NCBI GenBank assembly: GCA_021399435.1
Contig: JAJTUP010000036.1
Span: 124,001 to 188,000, forward strand
DNA: 64,000 nucleotides
Direction of reading: 5' to 3'
Origin: Diaporthe sp. PMI_573
Taxonomy: Eukaryota; Ascomycota; Sordariomycetes; Diaporthales; Diaporthaceae
The translations under genes and the position numbers were made by a program. The stretch's first letter is position 1. The number at the start of each line of letters is the position of its first letter. Under the pieces are notes generated by a model. It had not been told where the DNA came from. It saw nothing but the letters and a program-made list of their open reading frames with translations, and searched no databases. This document shows, in pieces, positions 58,470-64,000 of the stretch.

Positions 58470-61400
58470 CTACGAGTAGATCTCTTCCAGCCCAGCCCAC
58501 GCGCTCTCGTCGCCCTTGCCAGCCTTCTCTCTCTGCTCCCAGTATTTGCCGTTGAACTTCCAGTACTCCTCGCCGGTGATCTCACATCTCGTCTTGGTGA
58601 ACCACGCGGGCATGAAATCGTCACCCTTGGCCTCGCGTTCCCTCCTACGAAGGCGCTGCCCCTCCTCAAGGCGATTCTTCTCCGTCGCCGCGAAGTCGTA
58701 CTCGCCTTCCTCCATGGCTCGCTGGTCAGGCCTGAGGCGGGAGTCGGTCGGTGCGAGCCAGGGCCTCAGCTGGTCGTCGATGTGGTTGAACGTAAGCACG
58801 AACGGTGTCAGGTTGAACGGGATGCCCTTAGGACGCTCATTCGCCTGCCAGATCAGGAAAGCCTTGTTGGGGTCAGACTCGCCAAGGCTACCCTTGTAGA
58901 TCGTATCATTGTCGTTGGCAGGTGCCTCGACGGGAGCCTCGTAACCAGGTGTGACACGAGCGTAGAGCTTGGAGTTCCACTTGCCGCCGATGCTGACGCG
59001 GACACGGCCGTTGGCGTCTACAATCTTGCCAGCAATCTGATATGCAGATGTCTCCTTCCAACCACGTTGCTTGAAATCCAAATGTGCCACCTCACCAGTG
59101 TTCCAATTCTTGATCTCCATAGGACCGTAGTTGTCGACGACAGGGTTACCGGTGATAATGCCAACGACCGATGAGGTCACCTTTTTCCACGTGTAGAGCT
59201 CCTCTTCGCCGCCCGAAGCAGGGCGAAGCTTCAGGAACCACGTGCCAAGCGGGTTGATGTCGAATGACCGCCCGTAGAATTTGGACTTGACCGCCGACTC
59301 GCCATAATACGTCCACTTCGGGGACTCGGCCCAGGCTGCACCAACAGGTGGGTGATGGCTGACTTGCTCGATGAAGAAGCGGTAGTTTTTGTCAGGTCTG
59401 GCATACTCGAAGGTCTCTCCGAGGAGAGGGTTGAACGGCTTGGCCACACGGCCGATCGTAGAAGCATACTCACTTGCTGCAAATGCAGCAACATAGAGAA
59501 GCCTCTCGATTGAGTCAGTACGATCGGCAGCAAGATCCAGAAGGTCGGCATATTCCATATCCTCTCCGCAGCGGTAAAGCAGCGAAGTGGGCTCGTTGAA
59601 GGTTACTGGCAGGGTCATCTTCGTCATGTCTTTTCCAATCATTGATTTCAAGATACCCTAAAGCGCCACGTTGTCAGTTTTGTGCCAAAATTCTACAGCA
59701 CCGGCTGGCTTACCCAAAGAGAAATCTTCGGACGGTTATCCGCATCCATCTTAAGCCTCTTCCGAATGCCGTTCTCGTACCCATGGAAAGAGCTGCTGAT
59801 GTCGATGCCGCTCGATGCCACTACTTGCTTGTTCTCTTCGTCGGTGGTTGTGGCCGGAGGCAAGGGCTCGGCCTCGATTTCTCCGGCATCGACAGCGTCG
59901 AAAAATTCCTCGTCGTCTTCTGACTCATCGTCAGAGAGGTTTGCAATCTCTGTAAGCACAGTCTCGTGGCGGCTGAGCGGAAGGCTTCGGGCCGGTGACT
60001 TTTGGTCGTTGGCTGCGGCATCCTCTGTCTCCCCCTGGGTGTCGGCGCCAGGAGCAAAGCCGGGGGAAGCTGTCTGGCTCTCCGTCATGTTGTTGCTGAC
60101 CACCTCTTTGAGCATCCGTTTTGTGTGTTTCCGCTTCTCTTCGGCCTCGCCGATCTTGGCTTGCAGCACTTCTTGTTCCCGAGCAACCTGGGCCATGCTC
60201 TCTTCCCACATGCGCCTCATGTCGACCTCTCGGTCCAGGCGGTATTGCCAGTACGAGTCTCTGTCACGAGAGATCCGCATGAGATCGCCAGTGAGCCCTG
60301 CCATCGATCGAATAGCAGCGTCGTACGTGGCGAGGGCTCCAGCCGTCTTGGGGTCCGATAGCTTTACATTCGGGTTCTGACTGGCCTCTGCGACAAGCGC
60401 CGCGTTGACCTGCGCCATTGTCTCCAGCTGCAGCTTCAAGGACTGCGCAGTGATATTGAACGCGTCCTTGGCGGCACTGGGCTGTTCACGGCCGCTTGAT
60501 CCGTCACCGTCATCATACTCCTCGTCATGCATGACGGACATACCCGCCCGTGTGTCGCGGTCTGTCTCATCCTCCTCAGCGATGCTGTCTCCCGTGCTGG
60601 TCAATTTGCTCCCCGATTTGCTGGCAGACTGTAGCCGGGTGAGCTGTGTGCTGGCCCGCGGTCCAGGTTCCAGGAGACTGGCATTCTCGCTCGGCGCGTC
60701 GCCACCCGAGGCACCCTGGACATGCTCCTTTGCCTTGCTCAACAACTCGGCCTCCGTGGCACGCTGTTTGCTTTCTTCTTTGGCCTGGTCCTTGGTCCAC
60801 TGGATTGCATTGTTCAGCGCCCAAAACCATCGTTTCGCCTCAACCTCATGATTTGCCTTTAGTGTGTACTTGACCGAAGACTTTCCGATAATTTCAAACT
60901 TGGTCTTCTCGTCTGGGCTCATGTTGAGTTTGGCAATGCGCATGTTGATTGCGCCGCGGCAAGCAGAGCCAGAATCGTCTTGGTGCTTGTAGTAGCTCAG
61001 GACACCGTCTTCAAGGACGAACCATCTCAACTGGTACCCCTTGCGGTAGTTGGTCCACTTCTTGAGGTAACCCTTCATCTCTCTGGCTTCCTTGCCCAGG
61101 AGTGGGTCACCAGGTGCTGCGGCCGCAGCTTGCGATGCTGTCCCGAGGACGGCCTTCTCCTGGATGCCCCGTTGGGCGGCAACCGCGGCGGGGGACTTCT
61201 TGAGCATGGCGCGAGTCACGTCATCCTTGGTCGCGTCCTGGGGCAGCTTGCCTTTCCGGTCTCGCCTGAATGGGTCTGCGCCGTGCAGGAGCAAGATCTG
61301 GATGAGGGCGGTGTTCTTGCGACGGGCCGCCTCATGGAGAAGCGTGCCGCCAGCCTGGGCGGTCAAGGGGTCGAGGACGAATTCAGTGCTATTGATGTCC

Positions 61401-62390
61401 AAGACGGTCTTGAGGCGGGTCTCCTCGAGCACCTGCTCCAGAGCCTTGTAGTCCTGCTGGTTGATCAACTCCTGGACCTGCCTGATCTTGGACTCTGCGA
61501 ACAGAGACCGAGACAGCTGCAGCAGCTGGAAGATGTCGGCATTGCGGGCCAGGTCAAGCGGAAAGCGACCCTGGTTGTTCGCAATGGAATCATTGATGTC
61601 CTTCTGCTCCAAAAGCAGCTTCACAATTGACGTCCTCCCTTGGCTGGCAGCAATATGCAACGGTGTGTTGCCGTCCTTGTCTCGTGCGTTGGTGTCCACG
61701 TAGCCAGCACCGTCGGATAGGACATACTCGACGACAGGGAATTCGGCAACCTGGATAGCGAGATGGAGGACCGTGGTATCGTCGAGGGCGCCTCCCGATA
61801 TGGTGTTGATGGAAGAGGTGCTGGGCCGGGGGCCACCCTCCGAGGTCTCGCGGATTGCCTTGGAGATGGAGGCGGTATCGCCGCTGCGCAAGGCCTCGAC
61901 GATGCGAAACTTGCGGACGGACTGCTCGATGGTGTTCCCCTTGTCGCAGATGGTAGTGGGGGCAGCCTTCGGGGTGGTTGGCGATGGTGACTGAGCTTGG
62001 GGCCCGGCCTGGTATGAGGGCACGCGGCCGCTGACCGAACCGGCCAGGGAGAGCCTAGAGCCCTGGCTCCTGTTGGCTTGTTGGTGCGACATAGAGACTG
62101 TCGGGGCAGCCGCTGGGGGGGTTGCAGCCACTGGGGAGGTGCCGGAGCCGGCAGGGCTTTGGGGAGTGTCGTCGGGTTCGCGGACACGTCGAAGGAGGGA
62201 CAGAGCAGCTGCCGATCTGGAGCGCTTGTGGGAACTGGAGGCCCCAAGAAAGACCCACGTATTAGCAAACAGGTCTCAGCACGTGGACGTAACACCAACG
62301 ACAGCCCGGCGATCACAACAACAACAACAGCAGCAGCAGCAGCAGGAAACAATGCAAGACAGCGTCATACCTATCACCGGACTCGGACAT
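58470..62390 (-). CDS. OSH1: Oxysterol-binding protein, Osh1 type (ankyrin, PH, FFAT, ORD)
   Basis: Lipid-transfer protein at membrane contact sites that exchanges sterol for PI4P. Minus-strand exons 62390-62371 (20 nt), 62234-59714 and 59657-58470, introns 136 and 56 bp, 1,242 aa. The start MSESGD is joined to [17 protein letters not shown] by the first intron; without it no ATG opens the frame until 62,092. Ankyrin repeats lie at about 155-335 ([42 protein letters not shown]). A PH domain lies at about 388-490 ([21 protein letters not shown] ... [12 protein letters not shown]). A coiled coil follows at about 650-700. An acidic FFAT motif, EFFDAVD, near 783 would bind VAP/Scs2 on the ER. The ORD begins at about 850 and contains the OSBP fingerprint EQVSHHPP near 945. 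All parts are intact. The first intron carries a CAA/CAG microsatellite (about 62,317-62,344). Confidence 0.95.
62317..62344 (+). repeat. CAA/CAG microsatellite in the first OSH1 intron
   Basis: CAACAACAACAA followed by CAGCAGCAG units. It lies between the 20-nt first coding exon and exon 2, so it does not alter the protein. Confidence 0.8.
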
Positions 62391-63362
62391 GTCAGTGGTT
62401 TCGGGAGACTGCTGTGATCTCGAAGGGTCTCACAAGAATGCCGGTGGTTGGTGCTTGACTTAAGAGTAAGGCTGCGGTGGCCGTAGCATATGAAAGGGGG
62501 GGGCGCCCAACTGGTGGGGTATATTTTGGGTGGCAGGCAGACCAGGTAGCTGAAGGTGGAGAGCAAGGTCAAGAGTAGAGAATGAGAATGAGAATGAGAG
62601 GACAGACTGTGTGCCACTGATTAGGGCAGTGTGTAGTTGGAAAGGATGGGATGAGGAGAAGGAGAGAGAGATAATGCTGCTGTAACAATTCTAGTTCTAG
62701 AAATGATGGACGACGAGATGGCTATGCCATGGCAAAGGGCCAATGATCCAAACCCAGAAGATCTGGAGTTGGCCTGGAGAAGGATGAACTCTGACAACCT
62801 GAGAAGACCTGGGGACCTTACTGTGTAGACCTTGGAACTTAGCCCTGGACCTGGACCTTGGACCGTTGGACCTGGAGCTAGGGGCAGGGAGGCTTGGAGC
62901 GCTCTAGAGCAGCCGAAAAGGTCGAGGCCGCCATGCACGAGAGGGAGGGCGGGAGATGACGTTGATCCACGCGCTAAAATTGGCCCCGCCGACCCCACAG
63001 CACGAGCCAGCCGTGATTGGGTAGGGGTCATCCTAGCGGCCTCCTCCAAGTCCGTGGCTCAGAGCTGCTTGCGTGATGAAGAGCTGCAGACGACAACCCA
63101 ATTCTGCTGACATGCAAGCAATGCGAGCATGGCGAGTGGGCTCGGGAACACGGCCGAACTGTTTCGTTTCAAAGGTCAGGACAGAGGCCAGGAGTGCGCC
63201 GCGACCGTTTCAAAACAGCGTAAGCAAGAGCAAGAGCAAGAGCTGTGGGGGCGAGGGCGAGGAAGAGGACGGCCAGCAGCGAGGGCCGACTCGGCTCGAT
63301 TGTCATGTCACAACTCGGCCCACCGTCTCGACACCAGACGGCCATCTATATCTATATCTGTC
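62391..63362. other. OSH1 promoter and PPTase 3' flank
   Basis: No gene seen. GGACCT/GGACCTTGG-like runs around 62,845-62,875 form a loose short repeat. Purine-rich (AAGAGC)n-like stretch at about 63,224-63,242. Confidence 0.45.
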
Positions 63363-64000
63363 TTATGTCCTGGACTCGGCAAACTCCAAGATGTCATCGA
63401 TGCGAAGCACCTCAAACGGCCCGAGATCCAGCCCCAGCCCCACCTCCTTCTGCTCAGGCGTCCTGACCGCCGTGCAGGTCATGTAGTCCGGCCCCAGCGA
63501 CCGGAGGCAGACGTTCGCGTCCTCGGCCCTGCTGCCCTTGAACCAGATGTCGTGCTCCTTGACCACGTCCGACCCGTCCTCGTTCGATGAGTCGAACGAC
63601 GCCGTGGGCTGCGGCGGCTTGAAGTTCCTAAACTCCAGCACCTTGAGCCACGGCGCCAGCAGCGCCTCCCCGGTCATCTTGACGTACGCCTCGCGCAGGC
63701 ACCACAGCGTGTAGAAGCACCGGAGCTTGAGGTCCGTCACCTGCGCCGCCGTCGCCCCCGCCGGCAGCCCCGGGTTGGCGCTCAGCACCTGGTACTTGAG
63801 GTAGTTGGCCTCGGACGGCGCGAACACGTCCGCGTGCATGTCCACAAACGACGCCCACCCGTCCCGCCCGATGGCAGTGTGGTCGCGGTCCCGCCTCTCG
63901 CTGACGCACACGATGTCCACGCCCGCGTCGACGCCCTCGTAGCCGTGCGACGCCACCATCGCAACCAGCCCCGCCTGGTGCGTCACGTTGAACTCGACCG
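63363..64000 (-). CDS. npgA: Sfp-type 4'-phosphopantetheinyl transferase (5' end missing)
   Basis: Transfers phosphopantetheine from CoA to acyl and peptidyl carrier domains of polyketide synthases, NRPSs and the lysine pathway enzyme; in filamentous fungi the single Sfp-type enzyme is usually called NpgA or CfwA. The visible 212 or so residues hold the conserved core: FNVTHQAGLVA at the window edge, GVDIV with the Mg2+-binding aspartate, FAPSE, and FYTLWCLREAYVKMTGEALL, the (W)xxKEA motif with Arg for Lys. The frame is open to base 64,000 and the gene begins beyond the window. The stop is TAA at 63,365-63,363. The C-terminal part, after FRNFKPP, is acidic and variable as in relatives. No PKS or NRPS gene is in the window. 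Confidence 0.92.
   Translation of the reverse strand, partial: VEFNVTHQAGLVAMVASHGYEGVDAGVDIVCVSERRDRDHTAIGRDGWASFVDMHADVFAPSEANYLKYQVLSANPGLPAGATAAQVTDLKLRCFYTLWCLREAYVKMTGEALLAPWLKVLEFRNFKPPQPTASFDSSNEDGSDVVKEHDIWFKGSRAEDANVCLRSLGPDYMTCTAVRTPEQKEVGLGLDLGPFEVLRIDDILEFAESRT

Noticed and set aside
1..64000. CRISPR arrays, bacterial operons, rRNA genes or a secondary-metabolite cluster
   Set aside because: The DNA is fungal nuclear sequence; no regular spaced repeats, no rRNA core sequences and no PKS or NRPS domains were seen, and the phosphopantetheinyl transferase alone does not mark a cluster.

Overview
The window looks like nuclear DNA from a filamentous ascomycete, most likely a Sordariomycete. 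The genes have several short introns (about 55-140 bp) with GT...AG ends. The proteins are typical of Pezizomycotina: an RNA-silencing RdRP, an MNN1-type mannosyltransferase, a Zn(II)2Cys6 regulator, an RTA1-family membrane protein, a GPI-anchored CFEM-like wall protein, an Osh1-type oxysterol-binding protein and an Sfp-type phosphopantetheinyl transferase. Several dead genes carry in-frame stops and almost no frameshifts, which is the expected trace of repeat-induced point mutation (RIP) or a similar C-to-T process. All exon joins were worked out by hand from splice signals and frame continuity.

Layout, left to right. 1-2,367: the 3' part of an RdRP gene. 3,058-5,242: mannosyltransferase. 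5,633-7,626: a broken C2H2-type gene. 7,627-27,431: a very gene-poor stretch holding only one tRNA-Arg and one Zn2Cys6 regulator (15,951-17,176). 27,432-30,024: two small paralogous nuclear-type proteins in tandem. 30,553-32,573: VMS1/ANKZF1 homologue (ribosome quality control). 32,574-38,276: empty, with small satellites. 38,277-40,359: GPI-anchored CFEM-like wall protein. 42,815-46,149: an RTA1-family protein and an unknown multi-pass membrane protein. 47,120-50,855 (minus strand): a small two-helix membrane protein and a seven-exon CorA-like protein. 52,151-56,930: a graveyard of at least four decayed ORFs, including an acyltransferase-3 gene. 57,014-57,350: a dense array of a short palindromic motif. 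58,470-62,390 (minus): oxysterol-binding protein with ankyrin, PH, FFAT and ORD parts. 63,363 to the window end (minus): phosphopantetheinyl transferase, 5' end missing.

The live genes are mostly unrelated housekeeping or surface functions, and no biosynthetic cluster or defence island is evident. The two linking themes are membrane and cell-surface biology (mannosylation, GPI wall protein, RTA1, CorA-like, sterol transfer) and genome defence: an RNA-silencing polymerase at one end and RIP-like gene remains at the other. The most unusual items are the 19.8 kb desert around a single transcription factor, the frame-preserving decay block at 53.7-56.9 kb with a head-to-head junction at about 55,078, and the motif array at 57 kb.
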